The translations under genes and the position numbers were made by a program. Shown piece after piece: positions 42,339-50,638 of a DNA stretch of 64,000 bases. This DNA comes from Palsa-870 sp035937155. GTDB lineage: Bacteria; Chloroflexota; Dormibacteria; Dormibacterales; Dormibacteraceae. Below the pieces are notes generated by a model. It was not told where the DNA came from. It saw only the letters and a program-made list of their open reading frames with translations, and ran no database searches. How positions within the stretch are numbered: position 1 is the stretch's first letter; each line of letters opens with the position of its first letter. The DNA lies in assembly GCA_035937155.1 (NCBI GenBank), contig DASYVJ010000077.1:40406-104405 (forward strand). Reading direction: 5' to 3'.

Positions 42339-43916
42339 ATGCCACGACCAGGCGCTGTAATCGAGGTCGATCGCAACACTCCTCCCGTGCTTTTCCACTA
42401 CGGCGAGGGAGTGCGGCTCGAGAAGCTTCCGCTAGGGTCCCGCATCGTCTACCCGCCGGATCCGCTCGAGCCGATCGGACATCCCGAGCGGGCGATCAAG
42501 CGCGCGCTTGCGAAGCCGCTCGAGGATGACCCTCTGAAGTCGCTCCTGCGCCGCGGCATGAAGCTGACCATCGCGTTCGACGACCTGTCGCTCCCGCTGC
42601 CGCCGATGGCTGCACCGGACGTCCGCCAGCTCGTTATGGAAGAGGTCATCGACATGGCGGCCGAAGCCGGAGTCGAGGACATCCACCTGATCGCTGCGCT
42701 GGGCTTGCACAGGCGCATGACCGACGACGAGATTCGCCACATCGTCGGTAATCGAATCTTCAGTACGTTCTGGCCGGACCGCCTCTACCAGCACGATGGA
42801 GAGGACCCCGAGCTCAACGTCTACATCGGGAAGACAGCGGAGGGGGAGGAGGTCACGCTGCACAAGCGGGCGGCCGAATCCGATCTCGTGGTGTACGTCA
42901 ACCTGACGTTGGTCCCGATGGACGGCGGCCACAAATCGATGTCCACCGGCCTCGCGACCTATCGCGGCATCCGCGCGCATCACAACGTCAAGACGCTGCT
43001 CGCTTCGCGTTCTTACATGAACCCGCCTGACTCTGCTCTGCACCATTCGTGCATCCGGCAAGGGCAGCTCATCGAGGACACCGTTCGCGTTTTCCATATC
43101 GAGACGACGGTCAACAACCATGCGTTTCCCGCGATCGCTAATTTCATGCAGAAGCGGGAGACGGACTGGAGCGCACAGGACCAGGCGATGTTTCTGGCCA
43201 TGAAGCAGATGACCGACCTGGCGCCCCCGGCGCTCAAGCGGAGCGTCTTTCACGCGATGCGTGCGCCTTACGGCCTGACCAGTGTGCATGCGGGACAGGT
43301 GGATGCCGTACACGACAAGACTCTGGAGGCGGTGCGGAACCAGCTGAGCGTGCGCGTTGAGGGGCAGACGGACATCGTCACGATCGGCGTGCCGTATCTC
43401 GGTCCGTACAACGTGAACTCGCCGATGAACCCGGTCCTGATGGTTTGCATGGGCGTCGGCTACCTGTTCAACTTCTATCGCAACAAGCCCGTCCTCCGGA
43501 AGGGCGGCGTGCTCATCCTCACGCACCCCTGCCGCTACGAGTTCGATGCAGTGCAGCACCCGAGCTATATCGACTTCTACGACGAGGTGCTGGCCGACAC
43601 CACAGACCCCGCGACGATCGAGAGCAAGTACGAGCTGCGTTTTGCCGAAGATCCGTGGTTCAGGCAGCTCTACCGCAAGTCACATGCTTATCACGGCGTG
43701 CACCCTTTCTACGCGTGGTACTGGGGGGCGCACGCGATGGAGCACGCCGGCGACATCATCGTCGTGGGTGGGGAGCGCGAGGTGGTGCACCGGCTCGGGT
43801 TCAAGGCCGCGACCACCCTGGAGGATGCCTTCGAAATGGCCGAGCAAACAGTCGGCCGTTACCCGAGCGTGACCCACCTGCGCATGCCGCCGATCATGCT
43901 CGCCGACGTCGAGTGA
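42339..43916 (+). CDS. LarA-like (nickel-dependent racemase, DUF2088) family protein
   Basis: 525 residues, longer than LarA (~425). Family motifs in order: LTIAFDDLSLPLPP (compare AxxDxxR), DIHLIAALGLHRRMTDDEI (LarA LxxGxHRPMT; the His is catalytic), LYQHDGEDPEL (second His region), ESDLVVYVNLT with preceding Lys, PMDGGHKS. These correspond to the residues that hold the pincer-nickel nucleotide in LarA. Catalyses a proton/hydride-type epimerisation of an alpha-hydroxy acid in LarA; substrate here unknown, maybe a lipid-linked hydroxy acid. Part of the 38550-45430 cluster. larB/C/E cofactor genes not present in the window. Confidence 0.78.
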   Translation: MPRPGAVIEVDRNTPPVLFHYGEGVRLEKLPLGSRIVYPPDPLEPIGHPERAIKRALAKPLEDDPLKSLLRRGMKLTIAFDDLSLPLPPMAAPDVRQLVMEEVIDMAAEAGVEDIHLIAALGLHRRMTDDEIRHIVGNRIFSTFWPDRLYQHDGEDPELNVYIGKTAEGEEVTLHKRAAESDLVVYVNLTLVPMDGGHKSMSTGLATYRGIRAHHNVKTLLASRSYMNPPDSALHHSCIRQGQLIEDTVRVFHIETTVNNHAFPAIANFMQKRETDWSAQDQAMFLAMKQMTDLAPPALKRSVFHAMRAPYGLTSVHAGQVDAVHDKTLEAVRNQLSVRVEGQTDIVTIGVPYLGPYNVNSPMNPVLMVCMGVGYLFNFYRNKPVLRKGGVLILTHPCRYEFDAVQHPSYIDFYDEVLADTTDPATIESKYELRFAEDPWFRQLYRKSHAYHGVHPFYAWYWGAHAMEHAGDIIVVGGEREVVHRLGFKAATTLEDAFEMAEQTVGRYPSVTHLRMPPIMLADVE

Positions 43917-43919
43917 GCC

Positions 43920-44549
43920 TTGAAGGCATTCCTCTTAGGGGCGGTGGTGCTGCTGTGCTCGTGCATGCCTGGTCAACATGCGGGTCCGCAGGGCACGACC
44001 GTCTCAGTCAAGGGTGTCGTGCTACAGGCTCAGGATCTATCGGCTGTGCAGAAGTGCCCGCAGAGTGACAAGTGGGCCGGCCTCTTGCTGAGCGGCCAGC
44101 CGGAGATGCTCCCGACCGGCATGGCGACCTGGTCGACGTTGCAGAGCGCAGGCGCAACCGACGGCTGGATGTCGCTGTACGCCGATGACGTGGCCGAGTG
44201 TCCACTTCTCCTAGGGAACGCGATACCGAAAGGCCGGCTGGTATACACCGCGGCCATCAAATTCAAGAGTTCGTCGAGCGCCGCCGCCGACTTCACGTCC
44301 GACTCGCAGAACTTCCCCGTCGCGCCTGATTTCTCCGCTCGCTTCGCTGCCGCGGGCGGCATGCTCACCAGGGGAGCGAGCACGGGACTGGGTGACAACT
44401 CCGTGGTCGCGACGATTACGCTGCGTGGCGTCCCCACTTACGTGGTGTTCTGGCAAAACAAGAGCTTCGAGGCGGTTGTTTACGCCAGCAACGTGTCCAC
44501 ATCCGAAGGCAATTCAGCCGCGACTCATATGAACGACAGGATTCACTGA
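43920..44549 (+). CDS. Putative lipoprotein, 209 aa
   Basis: TTG 43920. N-terminal signal FLLGAVVLLCSCMPG with a lipobox-like LCSC; mature part of about 190 residues is Ser/Thr/Gly-rich, mostly beta (KGVVLQAQDLSAVQKCPQSDKWAG, AVYTA-type strands, GVPTYVVFWQNKSFEAVVYASN). Cys residues may pair. Family not recognised. It sits between the LarA-like and PlsC genes with one-base and four-base gaps, so a role at the outer face of the same pathway is possible. Confidence 0.65.
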   Translation: MKAFLLGAVVLLCSCMPGQHAGPQGTTVSVKGVVLQAQDLSAVQKCPQSDKWAGLLLSGQPEMLPTGMATWSTLQSAGATDGWMSLYADDVAECPLLLGNAIPKGRLVYTAAIKFKSSSSAAADFTSDSQNFPVAPDFSARFAAAGGMLTRGASTGLGDNSVVATITLRGVPTYVVFWQNKSFEAVVYASNVSTSEGNSAATHMNDRIH

Positions 44550-45430
44550 TGGCCTGGTATTCCGGCGAGGGCGGGCTCAGCGGGCTGGTCAAGACGGTCG
44601 GGCGCGTCACCAACGACGTGCACCGCGTTCGCCGCGCGTGGCATTGGGACACGCCACGTCCTCGCACGTGGCCGGAGCAGGGAGCTGTGGTTCCAGCGCC
44701 GGCGAGCGACCTCGGTTGGGCGCGCCAGGAGCCCGTGCGCTCTATCCGCTACTTGATCCAGCGCGGCCTGCTGCTGCCCTTCACGGAGGTGATGGCTCAC
44801 CCCAAGGTCGAGGGTCGGGAGTGGGTGCGCGAGCTCAAGCGCCCGGTGATCTTCGCCGCCAATCACTCGAGCCACGCCGACACCTCGCTGATCCTGCACG
44901 CACTGACCGACCAGGCCCGCGATCGGACCGTGGTCGCCGCCGCCGCGGACTACTGGTTCAAGCGTCCCATGCTCGGCAACATCGTCAGCCTTTTCCTCAA
45001 CACCTTCCCGTTCTCGCGGACCGGCGGCGCGCAAGCCCAGCTGCACAGCTCGAGCCAGCTGCTCAAGTCAGGGTGGAACCTGGTGTTGTTTCCGGAGGGC
45101 AGCCGGTCGCCCGACGGGCGCATCCAGGAATTCAAGCCTGGGGTGGGCCACCTCGCCAACGAGACGGGCACCCCGGTCGTGCCGATGCACATCCGCGGCG
45201 CGTACCAGATCATGCCGAGAGGCCAGAAGCTTCCGCTCCCGGGCCCGGCGCGAGTGCGCATCGGCAAGCCCATGTCGCCTCAGCCCAAGGAAGGCTCGCG
45301 CGAGTTCACGGTCAGGGTCGAGAAGGCAGTTCGCGCGCTTGCCGCCGAACCGCGCCAGCCGGAGATCCAGGGCTCGTGGATCGAGCGCTGGAAAGCGTCG
45401 AAGCCGCGCTACCTGCGCTACGAGGATTGA
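44549..45430 (+). CDS. 1-acyl-sn-glycerol-3-phosphate acyltransferase (PlsC-type)
   Basis: 293 residues. Catalytic H-x4-D motif in FAANHSSHADTSLIL, block II, block III FPEGSRSPDGRIQEFKPGVGHLA (E-G-x-R/S region for phosphate binding) and block IV VPMHIRGAY. Preceded by ~90 residues rich in Trp/Arg (RRAWHWDTPRPRTW), possibly membrane-surface binding; no obvious transmembrane helix. Acylates lysophosphatidate or a related acceptor with acyl-CoA/ACP. ATG 44549 overlaps the lipoprotein stop by one base. Confidence 0.87.
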   Translation: MAWYSGEGGLSGLVKTVGRVTNDVHRVRRAWHWDTPRPRTWPEQGAVVPAPASDLGWARQEPVRSIRYLIQRGLLLPFTEVMAHPKVEGREWVRELKRPVIFAANHSSHADTSLILHALTDQARDRTVVAAAADYWFKRPMLGNIVSLFLNTFPFSRTGGAQAQLHSSSQLLKSGWNLVLFPEGSRSPDGRIQEFKPGVGHLANETGTPVVPMHIRGAYQIMPRGQKLPLPGPARVRIGKPMSPQPKEGSREFTVRVEKAVRALAAEPRQPEIQGSWIERWKASKPRYLRYED

Positions 45431-45489
45431 GTAGCCAGCTCCCTCCCCCGCCAGGGCGAGGGTGGGGTGGGGCCCGAGCCTCTAGCTTC

Positions 45490-45933
45490 CTACGCGGGCT
45501 CGATCCGGAAGACCGGATGGTCGGGAGCGATGCGCTTCAGCTCTTCTTCTGGTGAGTCGGCGTCGACGCCCTGGAAGAAGATGCCCACCTCGACCTTCCA
45601 CCGCTTCAGGTAAGCCCGCAGGATCGGAATTTTCTCCTCATCCGATATCTCGACTGCCTTGAAGGGCTGAACCTTGCTGCCGAGGACCAGCTCGCCGCCG
45701 CCGGCGGGGCGAATGTTGCGGACCCACTGGGTCAGGCCCCGCGGCGCAACGAGGTATTGCTTGCCCTCGTAGGTCAGCAGGTTGACCGGATGGCTGTGCC
45801 ACTCGCCGGACTTGCGGCCCCGCACTCGAAGGATGCGCGAGCCCCACACGCTGACTCCAGCGCGCGTCATCAGCCCAACGGCGCGGTTGAAGACATTCTT
45901 CGTGAACCAGTCCGGTTTCCGGTAATACGCCAT
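45490..45933 (-). CDS. Deazaflavin (F420)-type nitroreductase family protein (DUF385)
   Basis: 147 residues, split-barrel fold: FNRAVGLMTRAGVSVWGSRILRVRGRKSGEWHSHPVNLLTYEGKQYLVAPRGLTQWVRNIRPAGGGELVLG. The RGRKSGEWRSTPV-like block and GLTQWVRNIR are the Ddn/FDOR-B signature for F420 or similar flavin binding. Function probably an F420-dependent reductase; substrate unknown. Implies F420 production. Convergent with PlsC gene, and the ATG start at 45933 is 22 bases from the divergent DUF1028 gene. Confidence 0.82.
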   Translation of the reverse strand: MAYYRKPDWFTKNVFNRAVGLMTRAGVSVWGSRILRVRGRKSGEWHSHPVNLLTYEGKQYLVAPRGLTQWVRNIRPAGGGELVLGSKVQPFKAVEISDEEKIPILRAYLKRWKVEVGIFFQGVDADSPEEELKRIAPDHPVFRIEPA

Positions 45934-45940
45934 CGCGGCT

Positions 45941-45946
45941 TACGAT
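45941..45946 (+). promoter_or_regulatory. Putative -10 box (TACGAT)
   Basis: TACGAT 9 bases before GTG 45956 in the 22-base space between the divergent F420-type and DUF1028 genes. Confidence 0.35.
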
Positions 45947-45955
45947 ACCGACGAC

Positions 45956-46870
45956 GTGACTTACTCGATAGTTGCTCGCGACAAGAAGACCGGCGAGTTC
46001 GGCGTCGCGGTGCAGTCGCACTACTTCCAGGTGAGCCCGGCAGTGCCCTGGGCCCTCGCCGGCGTAGGCGCCGTGGCGACCCAGTCGATGGTCAACCTCA
46101 GCTACGGCCCTCTCGGCCTCGAGCTATTGCAAGCTGGCTACACGGCCGAGCAGGCCCTCAAGGCGCTGACCGCGGGAGATCCGCGGGCCGAGGTGCGTCA
46201 GTGCGCGATCGTGGATGCAGCGGGCAACGTCGCGGCTCACACCGGCAGCAAATGCATCCCCGCGGCCGGGCACAGGCTCGGCGACGGCTTCAGCTGCCAG
46301 GCCAACCTCATGGAGAAGGACACGGTCTGGGACGCCATGGCCGCGACGTTTGAATCGATCGACGCTCCTCTCGCGGAGCGGATGATGGCGGCGCTCGAGG
46401 CTGCGGAAGCGGAAGGCGGCGACATCCGCGGCAAGCAGTCGGCGGCGATGGTCGTGGTTGCTGGCACCGGCACGGGGCGCTCCTGGGAGGACAGGATCAT
46501 CGACCTTCGCGTCGAGGACGCTGCCGAGCCGCTGCCCGAGCTGCGCCGCCTCCTCCGAATCAAGCGCGCGTACATGACTGCGGGCGACGCGGACCACCTC
46601 GAGGAGAATGGCGACTTGACCGCGGCGGCGGCCAAGCTGCTTGAGGCGCTCGCCATCGCGCCGGAGATGATCGAGCTTCGATTCATGGCCGGGACCACGA
46701 TGGCCGGCGCCGGTGACATCGACGGCGGATGCGCCCTTATCGCCGAGGCGATCAGCAAGAACAGCCGCTGGCTCGAGACGCTTCGCCGCCTTGCTGCGGT
46801 CGACCTGGTGCGGCCTGAGCTTGCCGCGGCGATCGAGGCTCGCCTCGCGGCCGGTGCCGGACGCCTCTAG
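45956..46870 (+). CDS. DUF1028 family (Ntn-hydrolase-fold) protein
   Basis: 304 residues. N terminus TYSIVARDKKTGEFGVAVQSHYFQVSPAVPWALAGVGAVATQSMVNLSYG matches DUF1028, which has an Ntn-hydrolase-like core; the N-terminal Thr (after Met) could be the nucleophile. SKCIPAAGHRLGDGFSCQANLM and ESIDAPLAERMMAAL follow. The last ~90 residues (MTAGDADHLEENGDLTAAAAKLLEALAIAPEMIELR) look like helical tetratricopeptide-like repeats. Function unknown; amidohydrolase suggested for relatives. Confidence 0.8.
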   Translation: MTYSIVARDKKTGEFGVAVQSHYFQVSPAVPWALAGVGAVATQSMVNLSYGPLGLELLQAGYTAEQALKALTAGDPRAEVRQCAIVDAAGNVAAHTGSKCIPAAGHRLGDGFSCQANLMEKDTVWDAMAATFESIDAPLAERMMAALEAAEAEGGDIRGKQSAAMVVVAGTGTGRSWEDRIIDLRVEDAAEPLPELRRLLRIKRAYMTAGDADHLEENGDLTAAAAKLLEALAIAPEMIELRFMAGTTMAGAGDIDGGCALIAEAISKNSRWLETLRRLAAVDLVRPELAAAIEARLAAGAGRL

Positions 46871-46873
46871 ACT
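46868..46873 (+). promoter_or_regulatory. Putative -10 box (TAGACT) for infA
   Basis: TAGACT overlaps the DUF1028 stop and ends 9 bases before TTG 46883. Confidence 0.35.
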
Positions 46874-46882
46874 TCACGAGTC

Positions 46883-47179
46883 TTGGGAAAGTTCAAAAGT
46901 CAGCGCAGAGGTCCGAGGCGACCACCAAAGGCTGCCAAGCCCGACAAGGATGACGGCGGCCAGAAGGAAGCGGCGGTCGTCATGGACGCCGTCGTCGCTC
47001 AGGCGCTGCCGAATGCGATGTTCGAGGTCGAGATCGAGGGCGGCCACAAGCTGATCGCCTACGCGGCCGGCCGCATGCGGCGTTACTTCATCCGCATCAC
47101 GCCGGGCGACCGCATCCGAGTCGAGCTGTCGCCATACGATCTCTCGCGCGGCCGCATCGTCTACCGCTACCGCGAGTAA
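46883..47179 (+). CDS. infA: Translation initiation factor IF-1 with basic N-terminal extension
   Basis: 98 residues from TTG 46883. The IF-1 OB fold is clear: VVAQALPNAMFEVEIEGGHKLIAYAAGRMRRYFIRITPGDRIRVELSPYDLSRGRIVYRYRE, nearly the full length of the usual 72-residue factor. It is preceded by GKFKSQRRGPRRPPKAAKPDKDDGGQKEAAVV, a basic then acidic extension absent from ordinary IF-1, and lacks the usual AKEDVIE start. ATG 46981 would give a shorter, extension-free product that lacks one strand. Located outside the ribosomal-protein operon; may be a second IF-1 or a paralogue. Confidence 0.83.
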   Translation: MGKFKSQRRGPRRPPKAAKPDKDDGGQKEAAVVMDAVVAQALPNAMFEVEIEGGHKLIAYAAGRMRRYFIRITPGDRIRVELSPYDLSRGRIVYRYRE

Positions 47180-47182
47180 AGC

Positions 47183-47971
47183 TTGCCGGCGCTACTTGAC
47201 GCTCTAGGGTCTGCCCGCGTCTTCGACCTCGAGCAGCTTCGCTACGCCGGCGCCCCTTCGCACCCGGCCCACCAGCCTGGCTTCCACTACTTCCTGCACC
47301 GCCAACATGCACCCGGTGCCACGGAAGCGCGCACGGGCGCCTCGGGCCTCGTCGTCATGCCCGAGCACTCGGGCACTCACATCGATGCGCTGGCACACCA
47401 GGCCGAAAACCTGACCCTGCACGGTGGCGTGCACGTCGACAGCACCGTCCAGACCTCCGCCGGCTTTCGCGTCCTCGGCATCGAAACAATGGCGACGCTC
47501 GTTACTCGCGGCGTCCTGCTCGACGTGGCTGGGACCAAGCGCCTTCCTCCCGATCACTCCATCACGGTCGAGGAGCTGGGGCGTGCCGAGACCGCCTCCG
47601 GCGTCGCGATTCATGCGGGGGATGTCGTGCTCGTGCGCACCGGCTACGGAGCGCTGTGGTCGGAACCGGACGATTACCTGCGTGGGGCGGGTGTCAGCGC
47701 CGCAGGTTCGCGCTGGCTAATCGATAAGAAGGTGAGCGCGGTCGGTGCGGACAACATGGCCTGGGACGTCATCGGTCCCACCGACCCCGAGCTGGGCGTG
47801 ACTCTGCCAGGCCACATCCTGCTGCTCGTGCGCGCGGGAATCCCGATCATCGAGAACCTGAACCTCGAGGATCTGGCAGCGGCCGGGGTGCACGAGTTCG
47901 TGTTTGTCTGCCTGCCGCTCAAGATGCGCGGCGCCACAGGATCACCGGTCCGGCCGATCGCTATCGCGTAG
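47183..47971 (+). CDS. Cyclase family protein (kynurenine formamidase-like)
   Basis: 262 residues. Metal-dependent hydrolase of the cyclase superfamily: MPEHSGTHIDALAHQ carries the HxGTHxDxxxH zinc/manganese motif; the C-terminal GHILLLVRAGIPIIENLNLEDLAAAGVHEFVFVCLPLKMRGATGSPVRPIAI matches the family end. Such enzymes hydrolyse N-formylkynurenine, isatin or cyclic amides; substrate undetermined. TTG 47183 lies 3 bases after infA, so expression is probably linked. Confidence 0.88.
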   Translation: MPALLDALGSARVFDLEQLRYAGAPSHPAHQPGFHYFLHRQHAPGATEARTGASGLVVMPEHSGTHIDALAHQAENLTLHGGVHVDSTVQTSAGFRVLGIETMATLVTRGVLLDVAGTKRLPPDHSITVEELGRAETASGVAIHAGDVVLVRTGYGALWSEPDDYLRGAGVSAAGSRWLIDKKVSAVGADNMAWDVIGPTDPELGVTLPGHILLLVRAGIPIIENLNLEDLAAAGVHEFVFVCLPLKMRGATGSPVRPIAIA

Positions 47972-47998
47972 CCCTCTTGGGCTAGTGGTGGTGTTGCT

Positions 47999-48283
47999 CT
48001 AGCGTCGACCTACGGTCTGGAAGCAGTCCAGGCAGTACACCGGCCTCGCGCCCGTTGGCACGAAAGGCACCTGGGTCTGCTTGCCGCAGTTCGAGCAAAC
48101 AACCTCGTGCATCACCCGCGAGCGCCCGTTGCCCTCAGTCGTCCTGCGGGATGCCCGGCATTCCGGACACCGCCGCGGCTCGTTCTGGAGTCCCCGCGAC
48201 TGATAGAACTCCTGCTCCCCCGCCGTAAAAAGAAACTCCCGACCGCAGTCACGACACGTCAAGGTCCGATCCACGAAACTCAC
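47999..48283 (-). CDS. Zinc-ribbon (CxxC) small protein
   Basis: 94 residues with four CxxC knuckles: CRDCGREF, CPECRASR, CSNCGKQ, CLDC. The first ribbon TLTCRDCGREFLFTAGEQEFYQSRGLQNEPRRCPECR is the zinc-ribbon-trcl family; the second VCSNCGKQTQVPFVPTGARPVYCLDCF is the CxxC-x-K-x-VPF-x-P-x-RPVYC motif. Probably a nucleic-acid or protein binding regulator. Common in Chloroflexota and Actinobacteria. Monocistronic; function unproven. Confidence 0.85.
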   Translation of the reverse strand: MSFVDRTLTCRDCGREFLFTAGEQEFYQSRGLQNEPRRCPECRASRRTTEGNGRSRVMHEVVCSNCGKQTQVPFVPTGARPVYCLDCFQTVGRR

Positions 48284-48341
48284 CGTCTGGCCTCCCTAGT
48301 TTCTCGCTCGAGGCCCGGACGGCAATGGCCGGTCTACCCCT

Positions 48342-48382
48342 CCAGCGTTGCGCTGGCGATTCTAACTCGGGTGAAGCGAGTT
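48342..48382 (-). terminator. Two candidate hairpins downstream of the MFS gene
   Basis: CCAGCG-ttg-CGCTGG (48342-48356) and AACTCG-ggtgaag-CGAGTT (48364-48382) in the 114-base gap after the minus-strand MFS stop at 48398. No T-tract; modest stems. Confidence 0.35.
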
Positions 48383-48397
48383 TGGAGAAGGGGCTTT

Positions 48398-50026
48398 CTA
48401 GGCGGTGACTCTCGCCGCTTCCCGCTCGTCTTCGTCCACGATGACCGGCGCCTCGTCGGAGCCGTTCTCCGCCCGGTCTCCAGTCAGGGGCACCTCTTTC
48501 ATGAAGACCGTCGAGATTAGCGCGACGACCAGGACCAGCCCGGCAAACAGGTAGATGTCGTGGAGGGTGTCCGACAGCGCCAGCCGGATGGCCTGGACGA
48601 AGGCGGCCGGGAGCTTGGCCAGCAGCACCGGGTCGAGGATCGAGTTCGCGCTGCCGCCTTTGGGCAGGCTGTTGACCACCTGGGCCGGCAGGTGCAGGTC
48701 GGTGACCCGCGTCTTCAGGTAGTCGGGAAGGCGGTTGGCCAGGACCGCGCCGAGGATGGCGCTGCCGACGGTGCCGCCGAGGTTGCGCCAGAACTGGATC
48801 TGGCTCGAGGCGACGCCAAGGTACTGGCGGGGAAGCGCGGTCTGGACCGCGGTCAGGTACAGCGGGAACGTCGTTCCGATGCCGAGGCCGACGATGATCA
48901 GGTCGGCGACCACCCTCCACTCAGGGGTGCCGGGCACGACCTGCGAGAGCAGCCACATGCCGAAGATCATCACGGCGACGCCGATGGTCCCCAAGAACCG
49001 GTAGTACTTGATGCGGCGCATCAGGAAACCCGTCAGGGTGCTCGCCCCAATTAGACCGAACATCATCGGCGTGATGAGGGCGCCCGAGTTGGTGGCGCTG
49101 ATCCCGAGCACACCCTGGAAGACCAGCGGCGTGAACAGGATCGAGCCGAACATGCCAAAGGCGGTCAGGAACCCGACCAGCATGCTGACCGAGAACGTCG
49201 TGTTCTTGAACAGGTGAAGCGGCACGATGGGGTGCTCGACGCGCGACTCGACGAAAACGAAGGCGACGAGCATGACCGCGGCAAGCCCCAGCAGGCCCAA
49301 AACCTGCGGCGACGTCCAGGCGTGGTCGCGCGTGATGGTGAGCGCGATCAGCAGGGGTACCACGCCGGCGGCCAGGGTGAAGGCTCCCCAGAAGTCGATA
49401 TCGCGCCACGAAGCCTTGGACTTGACGAAGGGGAGACCGGCCATCACCACGGCGACAGCGACGATGCCGACGGGGATGTTCACCTCGAACACCCAGCGCC
49501 AGCTCCAGTGGTCGGTGATGAAGCCTCCGGCCGTTGGGCCGACGACAGAGGCTAGGCCGAATACAGCACCGAACAATCCCTGGGCGCGGGCCCTCTGGGT
49601 GGGCGGGAACAGGTCCCCGATGACTGTGAACACCGTCGCGAACAGGACGCCGCCGAAGATGCCCTGGATGCCGCGGAAGACGATCAGTTGCGTCATGTCC
49701 TGGGCGAGGCCGCAGAACGCGGACGCGACCACGAAGCCGATCATCCCGGCGAGGAGGAACGGTTTCCGGCCGAACAGGTCGCCGAGCTTGCCGGCGATCG
49801 GCGTCATGGTGGTCGAGGTGACCAGGTACGCGGTCGTGACCCAGGCGAGGCGGTCGAGCCCGTTCAGGTCCGCGACGATGCGCGGGATGGCCGTGCCGAC
49901 GATGGTCTGGTCGAGCGCGGCCAGGAGCAGCGCCAGCATCGTGCCCGCGGTCGCCAGGATCACGCGGTTGCGTGAAAGTCCGTGGGTCATCGGTCGGCTC
50001 ATTCCAGGAGTCATCGCTTGGCTCAT
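48398..50026 (-). CDS. DHA2-family MFS multidrug transporter (14 TM)
   Basis: 542 residues. NRVILATAGTMLALLLAALDQTIVGTAIPRIVADL is the DHA2/EmrB motif with motif D; PIAGKLGDLFGRKPFLL is motif A; VVGPTAGGFITDHWSWRWVFEVNIPVG is motif C/antiporter motif. Proton-driven drug efflux expected. ATG 50026 is used as AGGAG lies upstream and it overlaps the MarR stop as ATGA; a longer frame to 50068 overlaps MarR. Divergent MarR operator suggests substrate-induced expression. Confidence 0.9.
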   Translation of the reverse strand: MSQAMTPGMSRPMTHGLSRNRVILATAGTMLALLLAALDQTIVGTAIPRIVADLNGLDRLAWVTTAYLVTSTTMTPIAGKLGDLFGRKPFLLAGMIGFVVASAFCGLAQDMTQLIVFRGIQGIFGGVLFATVFTVIGDLFPPTQRARAQGLFGAVFGLASVVGPTAGGFITDHWSWRWVFEVNIPVGIVAVAVVMAGLPFVKSKASWRDIDFWGAFTLAAGVVPLLIALTITRDHAWTSPQVLGLLGLAAVMLVAFVFVESRVEHPIVPLHLFKNTTFSVSMLVGFLTAFGMFGSILFTPLVFQGVLGISATNSGALITPMMFGLIGASTLTGFLMRRIKYYRFLGTIGVAVMIFGMWLLSQVVPGTPEWRVVADLIIVGLGIGTTFPLYLTAVQTALPRQYLGVASSQIQFWRNLGGTVGSAILGAVLANRLPDYLKTRVTDLHLPAQVVNSLPKGGSANSILDPVLLAKLPAAFVQAIRLALSDTLHDIYLFAGLVLVVALISTVFMKEVPLTGDRAENGSDEAPVIVDEDEREAARVTA

Positions 50027-50580
50027 TTCCCCAGCTCCTTTCTGGCGTTGTCCACCAGCTGAAGGCACAGGTGTCGCAGCTGCGCCAGGTCGTCCTTGCT
50101 CAATCCGTTCGCGATATCGTGCTGATGCTCGAGGCCTTCCTTCCAGATCGACTCGATCCGAATCCGGCCGGCCTCGGTTAGGTTGGCTCTCACAGAACGG
50201 CGGTCGTCCGGGTCTGGCACACGCTCGACCAGGCCGTCCCGCTCGAGGTGGTCGACGAGGCCTGTGATGTTGCGCGGGGTTGAATCCAGGTCAGAGGCGA
50301 GGTCGCCCAGTGGGGTGGACCCGCATCTGAGCAGGCGGAACAGCACACCAAGCCGGCCTTCGCTCAGCCCGTGCTGCTCGGCCCATTTTTCGTGCATGTA
50401 GTGGAGCGCGCGCCCGGCGATCCGGAGGGCGGCCATGGCCTCGACGACGCTCATGTCGACCGGGAGAGGGTCGAACAGCTCGCGCATGCGGACGCTGTAG
50501 AGCCGGCCATTTTCGTCGCGAGCCAGCTCATGTACGGCCTGAACATCACCGACGGAGGGCTTCAAGGTGTCTTTGTGCAT
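50023..50580 (-). CDS. MarR family transcriptional regulator
   Basis: 185 residues from ATG 50580. Winged helix with MHEKWAEQHGLSEGRLGVLFRLLRCGSTPLGDLASDLDSTPRNITGLVDHLERDGLVERVPDPDDRRSVRANLTEAGR: recognition helix STPRNITGLVDHL and wing DPDDRRSVRANLT (the DxRSxxV motif). The N-terminal ~45 residues (MHKDTLKPSVGDVQAVHELARDENGRL) are extra. ATG 50580 places a palindrome at the promoter; the open frame to 50610 would cover it. Controls itself and the MFS gene behind it (ATGA overlap). Confidence 0.87.
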   Translation of the reverse strand: MHKDTLKPSVGDVQAVHELARDENGRLYSVRMRELFDPLPVDMSVVEAMAALRIAGRALHYMHEKWAEQHGLSEGRLGVLFRLLRCGSTPLGDLASDLDSTPRNITGLVDHLERDGLVERVPDPDDRRSVRANLTEAGRIRIESIWKEGLEHQHDIANGLSKDDLAQLRHLCLQLVDNARKELGK

Positions 50581-50598
50581 AGTGTATAGGTACATTAT
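50579..50598. promoter_or_regulatory. MarR-type operator palindrome
   Basis: ATAGTGTATAGGTACATTAT pairs 7 of 10 positions of an inverted repeat (ATA-TGTA / TACA-TAT). It sits at the MarR start codon and contains a minus-strand TAATGT -10 candidate, placed so binding would block transcription. Confidence 0.5.
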
Positions 50599-50624
50599 TA
50601 CCGCATTCATGATCCCGGGTCAAG

Positions 50625-50630
50625 TATTCT
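50625..50630 (+). promoter_or_regulatory. Putative -10 box (TATTCT)
   Basis: TATTCT ends 8 bases before ATG 50639 and supports that start for the PfkB-like gene. Confidence 0.35.
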
Positions 50631-50638
50631 CGACCGCG

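Noticed and set aside
45441..45480. Another copy of the double-hairpin repeat
   Set aside because: GC-rich with CCCTCCCCC and GAGGGTGGGG, but it lacks the ctcgc loop and second hairpin; related at most to the degenerate type.
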